Positions 35,344 through 43,546 of a stretch of DNA of 64,000 nt are shown in pieces. Each line of letters opens with the position of its first letter. The first letter of the stretch is position 1. The DNA lies in the NCBI GenBank assembly GCA_028279475.1, contig JANQNR010000019.1, positions 30,239 to 94,238 on the forward strand. Direction: 5' to 3'. The notes under the pieces were generated by a model, which saw nothing but the letters and a program-made list of their open reading frames with translations, was not told where the DNA came from and did no database searches. The stretch is from Rickettsiales bacterium. Its GTDB lineage: Bacteria > Pseudomonadota > Alphaproteobacteria > Rickettsiales > UBA998. The translations under genes were made by a program, and so were the position numbers.

Positions 35344-35518
35344 GAGTACTTTCAAACCTGTTGAACGTTGAGGCAGATGCTGTTTTTGATTTGTCCTATC
35401 GCTACGCTATTGAGGACATGGCGGAGCAATCGGGAGCATTTTCAAACCTATTGAACGTTGAGGTAGATGCTGTTTTTGATTTGTCCTATCGCTACGCTAT
35501 TGAGGACATGGCGGAGGG
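35344..35518. repeat. Tandem 90-bp duplication at the tRNA-Ser 3' end
   Basis: Two copies with period 90: each reads TTTCAAACCT-TTGAACGTTGAGG, then AGATGCTGTTTTTGATTTGT, then CCTATCGCTACGCTATTGAG and GACATGGCGGAG. Copy 2 runs into the real tRNA-Ser; copy 1 ends with the first bases of a copied tRNA 3' end (TGGCGGAG) and then diverges. Only two mismatches are visible over about 85 bp, so the duplication is recent or under gene conversion. Confidence 0.85.
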
Positions 35519-35598
35519 ACAGGGATTCGAACCCTGGAAGGAGTTGCCCCCTTGCCGGTTTTCAAGACCGGTGCATTCAACCGCTCTGCCATCCCTCC
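35509..35598 (-). tRNA. tRNA-Ser (anticodon UGA)
   Basis: On the minus strand it starts GGAGGGATGGCAGAGCGG and ends TCCCTCC-G-CCA, with acceptor arms pairing fully. The anticodon loop CTTGAAA within ACCGGT/ACCGG gives UGA. There is a long class II variable arm (GGGGGCAACTCCTTCC). 90 nt with encoded CCA. Confidence 0.95.
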
Positions 35599-35710
35599 GA
35601 AACGCTGAACCAGCGAGCGCCTAACCTAGAAAATATCGTGGTCGCTTGTAAAGTGGAATTCTTGTTTTTCTTCATCCTATCTTAAACTATGGTCGATAGA
35701 GAGGTAGAGT

Positions 35711-37378
35711 ATGGATAATTTGCTAAGTTTATTAATGCGTGAGCTGGATGTCATCTGGGCGGCGCATCGGGCGGTGGGGCTGGAAGGTTCCATGTGCCTG
35801 TATACGCTGGACGGGCAGGAACCATGGCGTTCGGACAAGCAGGGACTGACACGCTGGTTCACACATGAAGAGACCTCTGACGCCCTGACTGAACTGATTA
35901 CGCACTACAATGAAGGCAACCTGCCAAACTCCAGTATGTTGTTGAATCCGATCATCCATCATCAGGATGGGGAGGGCTACAAGCCGGTCGGCAGTGGAGT
36001 ATTCTGGGCGACGGCCTTTGCGCTGGGGATCGCCGAACTAACACCGGATCAGATGCAACGGCCACTGGATAAGGGCGTCTTATGCAGTCATTTCCATCGG
36101 GGCGATGATACGCAGGCCGGAATTAAACTGCTGGGAATTTCAGATAAGGTACTGGAACCGGAAGCTGACGGTATCAGTGTGAACGGATGTCGTGCGCTCT
36201 ATGATCTGACGGATGTAAAGAGTGAGCCCTATGCACCGTATTATCCTTTATCCGGCCTGAACTACCTGAGTCTGCACGGGATTTTTAATCATCCGGATAT
36301 TACCCATTCCTTCCCGGAGCCGTTGCAAGAAGCACCGGCGGAGCAGGTGGTCAAGGAAACACAGATCAATGTACAAACGGTGTTGGATGCCACGGAATGT
36401 TTCATTGCCTATGACCGGTTGCATCGCCTCTATACCCATTTCGGACAAGATACGAAGGATATTCCCCACAATACGCGGTTTTTCAATCTCTGCGCCCGCG
36501 ATCTTGACCTGTTCGACCGTACCGGGCCAATGCGGATCGGCTCGGATGAGACCTTTGAATTTATCGTGCCGGGCTATATCCCACGAGGTGCCGTGACACT
36601 ACTGGCCGCTTCCGGGGGGACGGGGAAGAGTAGTGCTGCGCACCAACTCTGTGTACTGTCGGCCATTGATTATGAGGAAGGCGAAGAGCCGCCGACCTGG
36701 TTGGGGCAGCCGATCAATACCAACGTGACCAAAGGGGTCTGCGTCTATTTCTCCGGGGAGGATGGTCCGGCGATCATCAATGCGCGGGGTGAGTTGTTTG
36801 ACCCGGAGGGGCGGGCGCAGCGCCTGCAATTCCACCGTACCGAGTTTGCCGATCAGGATATTAGTTTCGGTGAGTATCTGTTGCGCCTGCGCAAAATGCC
36901 GGACGTATCGCTGGTGGTGGTCGACCCGGCGCGGAAATATCTCAGCGGGGATGAGGACAATTCCGACGTGGTCAGTGAGTTCTTTGAAGCGATTGAGGAA
37001 TTTGCGATTGAGAAGAATTGCGGCATGATTATCGTGCATCACTTGCAGAAAGGTGCGCGTCCGACCAATTCAAGGGAAGTGCTGGATGAGTTGCGCGGTT
37101 CGCAGGTGTTCATCGACCGGGCGCGGGTCGTGCTGGGGATGTGCCGCGATGAGAAACATACCATTATCGGCCTGTCGAAATGTAACATTCCGCCGAATCT
37201 GGGGATGGTACAGGAAGAGCGGATTTTCACACGGAATCCGGAGAATTTGCAGTTGATCTGGTTGCCGGGCGAATCAGGGGTGCGGCGTGATTACCTGACG
37301 AAAGAAGAGATTGAGGCGCTGGAGTTCGAACAGTTTCAGGAACAATTGCAGCCGAAGAAAGAAGAAAAAAGTAAGTAG
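35711..37378 (+). CDS. RepA-like AAA ATPase (RecA-fold helicase), 555 aa
   Basis: C-terminal half is a RecA-fold ATPase of the AAA_25/RepA type. Walker A is LLAASGGTGKSSAAHQL (near residues 297-312), Walker B is VSLVVVDPARKYLSG, and a following IIVHHLQKG is typical of hexameric plasmid RepA helicases. The first 280 residues are not recognised and contain no zinc finger or primase motif I can see. Such genes often come from plasmids or integrated elements. Here it stands next to tRNA-Ser, a common integration site, but without an integrase. Function on the chromosome is unknown. Confidence 0.78.
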   Translation: MDNLLSLLMRELDVIWAAHRAVGLEGSMCLYTLDGQEPWRSDKQGLTRWFTHEETSDALTELITHYNEGNLPNSSMLLNPIIHHQDGEGYKPVGSGVFWATAFALGIAELTPDQMQRPLDKGVLCSHFHRGDDTQAGIKLLGISDKVLEPEADGISVNGCRALYDLTDVKSEPYAPYYPLSGLNYLSLHGIFNHPDITHSFPEPLQEAPAEQVVKETQINVQTVLDATECFIAYDRLHRLYTHFGQDTKDIPHNTRFFNLCARDLDLFDRTGPMRIGSDETFEFIVPGYIPRGAVTLLAASGGTGKSSAAHQLCVLSAIDYEEGEEPPTWLGQPINTNVTKGVCVYFSGEDGPAIINARGELFDPEGRAQRLQFHRTEFADQDISFGEYLLRLRKMPDVSLVVVDPARKYLSGDEDNSDVVSEFFEAIEEFAIEKNCGMIIVHHLQKGARPTNSREVLDELRGSQVFIDRARVVLGMCRDEKHTIIGLSKCNIPPNLGMVQEERIFTRNPENLQLIWLPGESGVRRDYLTKEEIEALEFEQFQEQLQPKKEEKSK

Positions 37379-37407
37379 CCCAGAGCGCTGGGATCACTGT
37401 GCTGCAC

Positions 37408-37491
37408 TGTCATGCCGTCGAATGACGGCATCCGGCCAGACCCCGGCACCCGCTGCGCCAGCGCTAGCTCGGCGAGTTCGCCGGGGTGACA
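37408..37491. repeat. Family-E palindromic repeat (copy 2)
   Basis: TGTCATGCCGTCGAATGACG and GCATCCGGCCAGACCCCGG correspond to the reverse complement of copy 1 at 14573-14629, with about 27 extra bases (CTGCGCCAGCGCTAGCTCGG region) before the closing CGGGGTGACA. It lies right after the RepA-like gene. Confidence 0.7.
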
Positions 37492-37525
37492 AATCGTACG
37501 GTCTCATTGAATATTGCTGTGGGTG

Positions 37526-37906
37526 CTACCCGATATACGCTTCCTGCCCCTGTGGTTGCTGGCGTCGCCCCTTCTCATAATCCTGCCATTTAGTGCTTTG
37601 TGGCACTTGTGGTTCAGGTTTTTTATTACCAAACGCCATTTTACCAGCAATGGCGGTAGCCAGTGCGGTACCGGCAACGGCAGCAACCTTGGTTTTTGTG
37701 TCCATACCACCCCATACTTCCTGCACTTTAGATCCAGCATTTTTTGCTACATCTGTTGCTTTTCCAAAAATACCTTTATCTCCACCTGCCGGAATCTTAG
37801 TGCTTTCTAAAGTCACCGCTGGCACATCTACTGTAACTGGAGCCGGAACAATATCTGTGCTCCCTCGACCACTTCTAATCTCATCCATCCAACTAAACAT
37901 TCCCAT
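37526..37906 (-). CDS. Hypothetical protein with glycine/alanine-rich membrane-like segment, 126 aa
   Basis: Not recognised. Start at 37904-37906 chosen because AGGA lies eight bases upstream. The product begins MGMFSWMDEIRSGRGSTD. It has a Pro/Val/Thr-rich spacer, then VAAVAGTALATAIAGKMAFG near residues 80-100, a possible single hydrophobic helix, and a Gln/Pro-rich tail ending QGQEAYIG. Lineage-specific small protein like those at 2330 and 46198. Confidence 0.55.
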   Translation of the reverse strand: MGMFSWMDEIRSGRGSTDIVPAPVTVDVPAVTLESTKIPAGGDKGIFGKATDVAKNAGSKVQEVWGGMDTKTKVAAVAGTALATAIAGKMAFGNKKPEPQVPQSTKWQDYEKGRRQQPQGQEAYIG

Positions 37907-38105
37907 AACAGTATCCTGCTTTCTTATCCTATCCTTATAGTATGCCATGAAATCATGACAAATTCATGAAGGTAAAGAAAAAAGTGCTGTTGTATTGGAG
38001 AGGATGCTATCGCCTAACGCGTTATTACGCTATTCGATCCACGAAACAAGCCTGTCATTTCTGAAGATGATGTATGTCCATGGATCGCCCGGAATGGCAG
38101 AAAAA

Positions 38106-38120
38106 TTAATGAATATTTAA
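38106..38120. promoter_or_regulatory. Candidate CtrA-type site TTAA-N7-TTAA
   Basis: Exact TTAA-TGAATAT-TTAA in the 337-bp divergent gap between genes starting at 37906 (minus) and 38244 (plus), 124 bp upstream of the latter. Nothing else of note was found in that gap. Confidence 0.35.
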
Positions 38121-38243
38121 TGAATGCCTCAGGTTTGGCTTGCATGGTGGGAGGAGGTGCCCTATACTCTTCCTATCTTTTTTGCGGTCCGAGGCTGCTT
38201 AAACAATGTTTTTTTTTGTTGTACAATATTGGAGGTGTATCCC

Positions 38244-38489
38244 ATGCAAGGATATGTTTCTGTTAAAAAGATTCAAGCTTTGATTCAAGAAATTCAGGAG
38301 GCTCCGTTTTCTGACACTGAATATAATACAGTGACTGGGAGTTGGTACACTGAACATGAATTCAAAGAAGCTCAGAGGCTCAAAGTGGAAACACTTAAGC
38401 TATTGCTTGTAGAGCAAGAGACCAGCCCAAACCCTCTTACGAGGAAGAAGGCGGAGCCTCCGCAACCTACTTGCACATTCATGACCTAA
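38244..38489 (+). CDS. Small hypothetical protein, 81 aa
   Basis: Not recognised. The ATG at 38244 has GGAGG eight bases upstream, the best ribosome-binding site in the neighbourhood. The product is helical and charged (YVSVKKIQALIQEIQEAPFS, EFKEAQRLKVETLKLLLVEQ) with a Pro-rich C-terminus. A clear terminator follows within 20 bp, so the gene forms its own transcription unit. Confidence 0.65.
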   Translation: MQGYVSVKKIQALIQEIQEAPFSDTEYNTVTGSWYTEHEFKEAQRLKVETLKLLLVEQETSPNPLTRKKAEPPQPTCTFMT

Positions 38490-38508
38490 GTAGTATCATG
38501 ACCTAACC

Positions 38509-38541
38509 AACCGGCATCCTCGGCACTGCCGGTTATTTTTT
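38509..38541 (+). terminator. Intrinsic terminator
   Basis: AACCGGCA and TGCCGGTT form an 8-bp stem with a 10-base loop, followed by ATTTTTT. It ends the small gene at 38244-38489. Confidence 0.85.
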
Positions 38542-38607
38542 GCCTGCCGGTTGCCAATCCCCTCGCACCGATATTCATATTTACCCCATCCACGTTATCC
38601 GCTAAGC

Positions 38608-40485
38608 ATGCGCCCTATGAACAATGAGGAACTGCGCGAACAGATACGGCTGGTCATTGCCGGACATGTCGATCATGGCAAATCGACATTGATCGGGCGG
38701 CTGGTGCATGACACCGGCCATCTGCCCGACGGCAAATATGAGCAGATACGCGCTGGGTGTGAGCGCCGGGGCGTCGCGTTTGAGTGGTCATTCCTGATGG
38801 ATGCATTGCAGGCAGAGCGATCGCAAGGCATTACCATCGATATGACGCAGCTCTGGTTACGGCTGGAGGCGCGGGATTACGTCCTGATCGATGCACCCGG
38901 CCACCATGAGTTCCTCAAGAACATGATGACCGGGGCGGCGGAGGCCGATGCCGCGATTTTGATGGTCGATGTCGCTGAGGGGATGCGCGAACAATCCCGC
39001 AAACATGCCTATCTGTTGCATTTGTTGGGCATTCGGCAGGTCATTGTGGTCATCAATAAAATGGATAAAGTCGGCTATGATCGTGCGCACTACGAAGAGG
39101 TGGCGGAGTCCTGCCGCGCCTATCTGGACACGATCGAACTTACCGCGCAGGCGATGATTCCGGTATCGGCCTATAATGGGGTCATGGTGCAGGAGGCCGG
39201 GGAGGCGATGCCATGGTATGACGGGATGACATTGGTCGAGGCGCTCGCCGGGCTGACGCCGGTTGCCCACAATGCCGATGCGCCATTGCGACTACCGGTG
39301 CAAGATGTGTATAAGTTCGATGACCGGCGCATCATTGCCGGGACGCTGGAAAGCGGGCAGTTACGCGCCGGTGATGAGATTCTGATTTCTCCGGGTAATT
39401 ATACGGCGCGTGTGGCGTCACTTGAGGGATGGCCAGCAGCAGGCGATGCGGCTGCCAGTGCTGGGCAGGCCATCGGCATCACGCTGGACGAGCAACGCTT
39501 TGTCGAGCGCGGACATGTTATCAGCCATGTAGTGCAGCCGCCGATCCTGACCAACCAGTTTTATGCTCGCCTGTTCTGGATGGGACATACACCGCTGACC
39601 GTCGGAGCGTCCTACACGCTGCGTATCAATACGGCGAGCTACCAGGCGGAGGTGCGCGCCATCCATCATGTAATCGATACCAACACACTGGAAGAAGTAC
39701 CGTCGGATGTGGTGGCGCGCCATCAGGTGGCGGATATCTTGTGGCAGGTGCGTGGACTGGCCGTGCTGGATGCACATGACGATCTACCGGCCAGCGGGCG
39801 CTGTGTCGTAATCGATGAGCATCGTATTTGCGGTGGCGGCATTCTGTCGATGGGCGAACTGGCGGATCAACGCGTCGCGCCTCAGGCAGTAAAATCAGAG
39901 CATCTCTTTACCGAAGAGATGATGATTACGACCGATCAACGTGAATCGGTCAATGGCCATAAAGGAGGGATTCTATGGTTCACCGGCCTGTCCGGTTCGG
40001 GTAAGTCCACACTGGCGAAGGAGCTGCAACAGCAATTATTTGCGCGTGGGTATCAAGTCTATGTGCTTGACGGCGATAATGTCCGTCAGGGGTTGAATGC
40101 CGATTTAGGGTTTGCACCGGAGGATCGCGCCGAGAATATCCGCCGGGTCGGCGAGGTGGCAGCGTTATTCGCCGATGCCGGGATGATCGTGATTTCCGCC
40201 TTTATTTCGCCTTACGGGGAGGATCGCCGCCGTGCCCGCGCCGCCGCGCCGGAGCAGTTCCACACCGTGCATATTCAGGCGGATCTGGCGACCTGTGAAG
40301 CGCGCGATACCAAGGGACTATATAAGAAAGCGCGTGACGGTGAGATTTCCGAATTTACCGGGATTTCCGCTCCTTATGAAATCCCTGACAATCCGGAGCT
40401 GGTGATCGATACGGCAGGTGCCACGATCGACGCCTGTGTGGCGCAGTTGCTGGCCTACGTAGAGAAGCATTTTGGAGTGGTGTAA
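38608..40485 (+). CDS. cysNC: Bifunctional sulfate adenylyltransferase subunit 1 / APS kinase
   Basis: The N-terminal GTPase CysN (residues about 13-430: [25 protein letters not shown]) drives APS synthesis with CysD. The C-terminal CysC kinase (from about 450: [29 protein letters not shown]) phosphorylates APS to PAPS. The NodQ-like fusion has about 625 residues, as usual. Start is uncertain between ATG 38608 and 38617. cysD normally precedes it, but none is in the window. The gene upstream is unrelated, so CysD must be elsewhere or the protein acts with another sulfurylase. Confidence 0.92.
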   Translation: MRPMNNEELREQIRLVIAGHVDHGKSTLIGRLVHDTGHLPDGKYEQIRAGCERRGVAFEWSFLMDALQAERSQGITIDMTQLWLRLEARDYVLIDAPGHHEFLKNMMTGAAEADAAILMVDVAEGMREQSRKHAYLLHLLGIRQVIVVINKMDKVGYDRAHYEEVAESCRAYLDTIELTAQAMIPVSAYNGVMVQEAGEAMPWYDGMTLVEALAGLTPVAHNADAPLRLPVQDVYKFDDRRIIAGTLESGQLRAGDEILISPGNYTARVASLEGWPAAGDAAASAGQAIGITLDEQRFVERGHVISHVVQPPILTNQFYARLFWMGHTPLTVGASYTLRINTASYQAEVRAIHHVIDTNTLEEVPSDVVARHQVADILWQVRGLAVLDAHDDLPASGRCVVIDEHRICGGGILSMGELADQRVAPQAVKSEHLFTEEMMITTDQRESVNGHKGGILWFTGLSGSGKSTLAKELQQQLFARGYQVYVLDGDNVRQGLNADLGFAPEDRAENIRRVGEVAALFADAGMIVISAFISPYGEDRRRARAAAPEQFHTVHIQADLATCEARDTKGLYKKARDGEISEFTGISAPYEIPDNPELVIDTAGATIDACVAQLLAYVEKHFGVV

Positions 40486-40492
40486 TATTGTC

Positions 40493-40669
40493 GTCGTTCC
40501 GGGCTTGAGCCGAAATCCATAATTATCCCTCCCCCCGCTTGCGGGGGGAGGTTAGGAGGGGGGCTGTAGTAATATTGAGATACTCTCCAACAGCCCTCCC
40601 CCTAACCCCCTCCCGTAAACGGGAGGGGGAACCTGGATTCCGGATCGCGCTACGCTTGTCCGGAATGAC
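40493..40669. repeat. Family-B repeat with a family-A element nested inside
   Basis: Outer B halves are GTCGTTCCGGGCTTGAGC at the left and ATTCCGGATCGCGC...CCGGAATGAC at the right. Between them lies a complete family-A element at 40525-40632. The left module is CCTCCCCCCGCTTGCGGGGG, followed by GTTAGGAGGGGGGCTGT and, further on, ACAGCCCTCCCCCTAACCCC and CTCCCGTAAACGGGAG. It fills most of the 365-bp gap after cysNC. Confidence 0.85.
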
Positions 40670-40735
40670 GGGAACCACTTGCATTTCATGCAAGGCTTTG
40701 GTAATATACATGAAATTTTCACCTAGGGTGCTTGA

Positions 40736-40757
40736 GTCATATACAATTTCATATGAC
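40736..40757. other. Short palindrome upstream of the gene at 40851
   Basis: GTCATAT and ATATGAC, 7 bp each, separated by 8 bases, about 95 bp before the start of the next gene. It could be an operator; no protein can be assigned. Confidence 0.3.
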
Positions 40758-40850
40758 TGTTATGATTTCGTTTGTGTTTCTTTGCGGAAATGCAGGCGGT
40801 CAATCAGGCGCACCTGGTGAAAAGATTGTTGTAAATTCTAGATAAAAATT

Positions 40851-41108
40851 ATGACTCCAGAACAAGAAGCTCAACAGATTCGTAACCAACTGGGATTGCC
40901 GATTACGGCCACTTCCGAGGAGGTTGCTCAGGCAATTGGGGGGGCTCATGCTGAACTGATTGATATCCGGCTAGTGATGAAACTACATCCAGATGTGGAT
41001 CATCAATTCTTGATTGAATCGATCAAAGATGATCGCGATACTATTAAAGAGTTGCAGGGGCAACTCATGAAGTTGGCAGGGCCAGTGACACCGGAGTTTG
41101 ATTACTAG
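40851..41108 (+). CDS. Small hypothetical protein, 85 aa
   Basis: Not recognised. Starts MTPEQEAQQIRNQLGLPITA, a helical acidic beginning; a short segment TSEEVAQAIGGAHAELIDI follows and the end is VTPEFDY. No signal peptide. The ribosome-binding site is poor, but an excellent terminator just past the stop supports expression. Confidence 0.6.
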   Translation: MTPEQEAQQIRNQLGLPITATSEEVAQAIGGAHAELIDIRLVMKLHPDVDHQFLIESIKDDRDTIKELQGQLMKLAGPVTPEFDY

Positions 41109-41143
41109 TCTCTAGGCATCTTAGTTCCTCATTGATTTGTAAG

Positions 41144-41188
41144 TGATTGCCGCTTAGAACCTCTGGTTCGGTAGCAATCATTTTTTTT
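41144..41188 (+). terminator. Intrinsic terminator
   Basis: TGATTGC and GCAATCA pair, with the inner CCG/CGG extending the stem, followed by eight T residues. It follows the gene at 40851-41108. Confidence 0.85.
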
Positions 41189-41225
41189 GCCTTCCTTATC
41201 AGACACTGAGATCATTCCATCCATA

Positions 41226-41428
41226 ACTCCCCCCTTGAGGGGGAGTCGGAGAGCACACGCCGAAGGCAGTGCGATCCGGTGGGGGGATCACTACAAAACA
41301 TACCCCCCACCCAATCGACTTTCGCTATGCTCGGTCTCTTGGACTCCCCCGCACAGCACCCACCTGTGGGGTGCTGTGCACCAAAGAGGCATGCACCCCG
41401 CACGCGGGTGCAAGCTGGGGGAGTTAGA
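41226..41428. repeat. Family-D composite repeat (copy 2, inverted)
   Basis: Starts with ACTCCCCCCTTGAGGGGGAG, has a diverged centre with CCCACCCAATCGAC and GACTCCCCCGCACAGC, and ends with GCACAGCACCC...GGGTGCTGTGC and GCACCCCGCACGCGGGTGC. The module order is reversed relative to copies at 21973 and 60084. It fills the gap before the ferredoxin reductase gene. Confidence 0.75.
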
Positions 41429-41482
41429 TAGAGAGGTTGGTTCCACTTGCCAAGTGCCGCCGGTGATTCTACAACGATCACC

Positions 41483-42502
41483 ATGACACAACAATATGAG
41501 ACGGACATCGTCATTGTAGGGGCTGGGCCGGTCGGGCTGTTTGCCATTTTTGAATGCGGGATGCTGAAAATGCGCTGCCATGTGGTCGATACGCTGGAGG
41601 CGGTTGGCGGGCAATGCACGGCGCTCTACCCGGAAAAACCCATCTATGATATTCCCGGATTTTCTGCCATTGATGCCGCCGAGCTGATTGGGCGGCTGGA
41701 AGAGCAGGCCGCGCCGTTTGATCCGGTCTATCATCTCGGACAGCAGGTCACCGGCGTCACAAAGCAGGGAGATGACTGGCAGGTCACCACCTCTACCGGA
41801 ACGGTGATTACGGCAAAAGCAATCATCATTGCCGGAGGTTGCGGCGCATTCGGGCCAAACCGTCCGCCGCTGGAAGGGCTGGACGCCTATGAGGGAACGT
41901 CGGTGTTTTACATGGTGGGGCGCAAGGAAGCGTTTCGTGATAAGCGTATCGTCATTGCCGGGGGCGGGGATTCTGCTGTCGACTGGGCGCTGTCACTGGC
42001 GGATATTGCGCAACAAATCTATGTCGTGCATCGCCGCCCCAAGTTCCGCGCCGCACCGGAAAGCATTGGCCGGTTGAATGGGTTGGTCGCATCGCATGAC
42101 AATTTTGAGTTGGTGGTTCCCTATCAATTACATGCATTGCAAGGGCAGGATGGGCAGCTATCGGCCGTGCAGGTGGCAACATTGGATGGCGATGTGCGAA
42201 CCCTGGAGGCGGATACATTGTTACCGTTCTTCGGGCTGGCGATGGAGCTAGGGCCGATTGCCAACTGGGGCTTGCAACTGGAGATGAATCATATCACCGT
42301 GCATCCGACCACCATGCAGACCAGTGTGCCGGGCATTTATGCCATCGGGGACATCGCCACCTATGAGCATAAGCTGAAGCTCATTCTTTGTGGGTTTTCG
42401 GAAGCGGCACTCGCAGCGCATTCGGCGTATCCATTGGTGCATCCGGAAACGGCGTTGCATTTTGAATATTCGACCAGCAAAGGAGTGCCGGTGGATGCTT
42501 GA
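41483..42502 (+). CDS. Thioredoxin-reductase-type ferredoxin-NADP reductase
   Basis: Flavoprotein with two Rossmann folds: FAD site VIVGAGPVGLFAIFECGM near residue 10 and NADPH site IVIAGGGDSAVDWALSLADI in the middle. No CxxC redox pair is seen, which separates it from thioredoxin reductase and points to the YumC-like ferredoxin/flavodoxin-NADP reductase family. PEKPIYDIPGF is characteristic. I placed the start at ATG 41483 (339 residues). It overlaps the sbtA-like gene by 8 bp, so the pair is coupled. Confidence 0.87.
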   Translation: MTQQYETDIVIVGAGPVGLFAIFECGMLKMRCHVVDTLEAVGGQCTALYPEKPIYDIPGFSAIDAAELIGRLEEQAAPFDPVYHLGQQVTGVTKQGDDWQVTTSTGTVITAKAIIIAGGCGAFGPNRPPLEGLDAYEGTSVFYMVGRKEAFRDKRIVIAGGGDSAVDWALSLADIAQQIYVVHRRPKFRAAPESIGRLNGLVASHDNFELVVPYQLHALQGQDGQLSAVQVATLDGDVRTLEADTLLPFFGLAMELGPIANWGLQLEMNHITVHPTTMQTSVPGIYAIGDIATYEHKLKLILCGFSEAALAAHSAYPLVHPETALHFEYSTSKGVPVDA

Positions 42503-43469
42503 GGTCATTCTCAATCCGCCGGTACAGTTTTTTATACTGGCCATATTGGCGGGAGCGTTGCGTTCCGATTTAGACATTCCCGACCAGGTGACCAAAGCCA
42601 TGTCGATGTACCTGATGCTGGCCATTGGATTGAAGGGCGGGATTGCGTTACGCGAATCCTCAGCCAGTGAGATACTGGCATTATGGCCGGTGTTTGCAGT
42701 CGCCATATTGTTCAGCTTTTTAATCCCGTTTCTGGGGTGCTTCCTGCTGCGTAGCACAACGAAGCTCAGCCGGCTGGATGCAGCGGCAGTGGCAGCGCAT
42801 TACGGGTCGGTGAGTGTGGTGACGTTCAGCTATGCGGTGAGCTATTTAGAGACGCGTGGCTATGTGTATCAGGGCTATATTGTGACCCTGATGGCGTTGA
42901 TGGAAGCGCCGGCGATTCTATCTGGTATTTTGCTGGCACGGGAAAGCAAGCGTCTGAAAGGCGATCAGAAGCAACGCCTGTTTTCACCGGACGTGATTCG
43001 CGATGCCATGTTCAACAGTTCCATAGTGCTATTGATGGGCAGTCTGGTGATTGGCATGACCGCAGACGATGCCGGGTTGGCACGTATCAAGCCGTACATT
43101 ATTCATCCATTCTATGCGGTATTGTGTATTTTCCTGATGGAATTGGGGCTGGTCTCAGCGCGGCAGTTCCATCATTTACGTAAGTTTCCGATCGGACTCA
43201 TTGCGTTTGCGCTCTATATGCCATTGTTGGGTGCATCCATGGCATTAGCGCTTGGACATACGCTAGGGATGGGATTTTCGGAAGCGGTACTGTTCGGAGT
43301 GTTGGGAGCTAGCGCATCCTATATCGCAGTGCCGGCAGCCATGAAGCTGGCGTTGCCACAGGCCAATGCCGTCTATTATGTCACGTCGTCATTAGTGGTA
43401 ACGTTTCCGTTCAATCTGATTATCGGGGTGCCGATTTATTACAGCATGGCGAAATGGTTATATGGGTAA
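42495..43469 (+). CDS. sbtA: SbtA-type sodium-dependent bicarbonate permease
   Basis: Membrane permease of the SbtA family (DUF897), known in cyanobacteria as a high-affinity Na+/bicarbonate symporter. About nine to ten hydrophobic segments. Family-like motifs include MYLMLAIGLKGGIALRES, AAVAAHYGSVSVVTFSYAVS and LFGVLGASASYIAVPAAMK. The ATG at 42495 has GGAG eight bases upstream and overlaps the previous stop. 324 residues is within the range of bacterial homologues. No SbtB (PII-like) gene is adjacent. Confidence 0.85.
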   Translation: MLEVILNPPVQFFILAILAGALRSDLDIPDQVTKAMSMYLMLAIGLKGGIALRESSASEILALWPVFAVAILFSFLIPFLGCFLLRSTTKLSRLDAAAVAAHYGSVSVVTFSYAVSYLETRGYVYQGYIVTLMALMEAPAILSGILLARESKRLKGDQKQRLFSPDVIRDAMFNSSIVLLMGSLVIGMTADDAGLARIKPYIIHPFYAVLCIFLMELGLVSARQFHHLRKFPIGLIAFALYMPLLGASMALALGHTLGMGFSEAVLFGVLGASASYIAVPAAMKLALPQANAVYYVTSSLVVTFPFNLIIGVPIYYSMAKWLYG

Positions 43470-43546
43470 CTGTCTGAAAATAAAGAAACGCTGGTAGCGC
43501 GATAGGGTATATGCTACGACTCTAATATAAATTACATAGGGTCACC

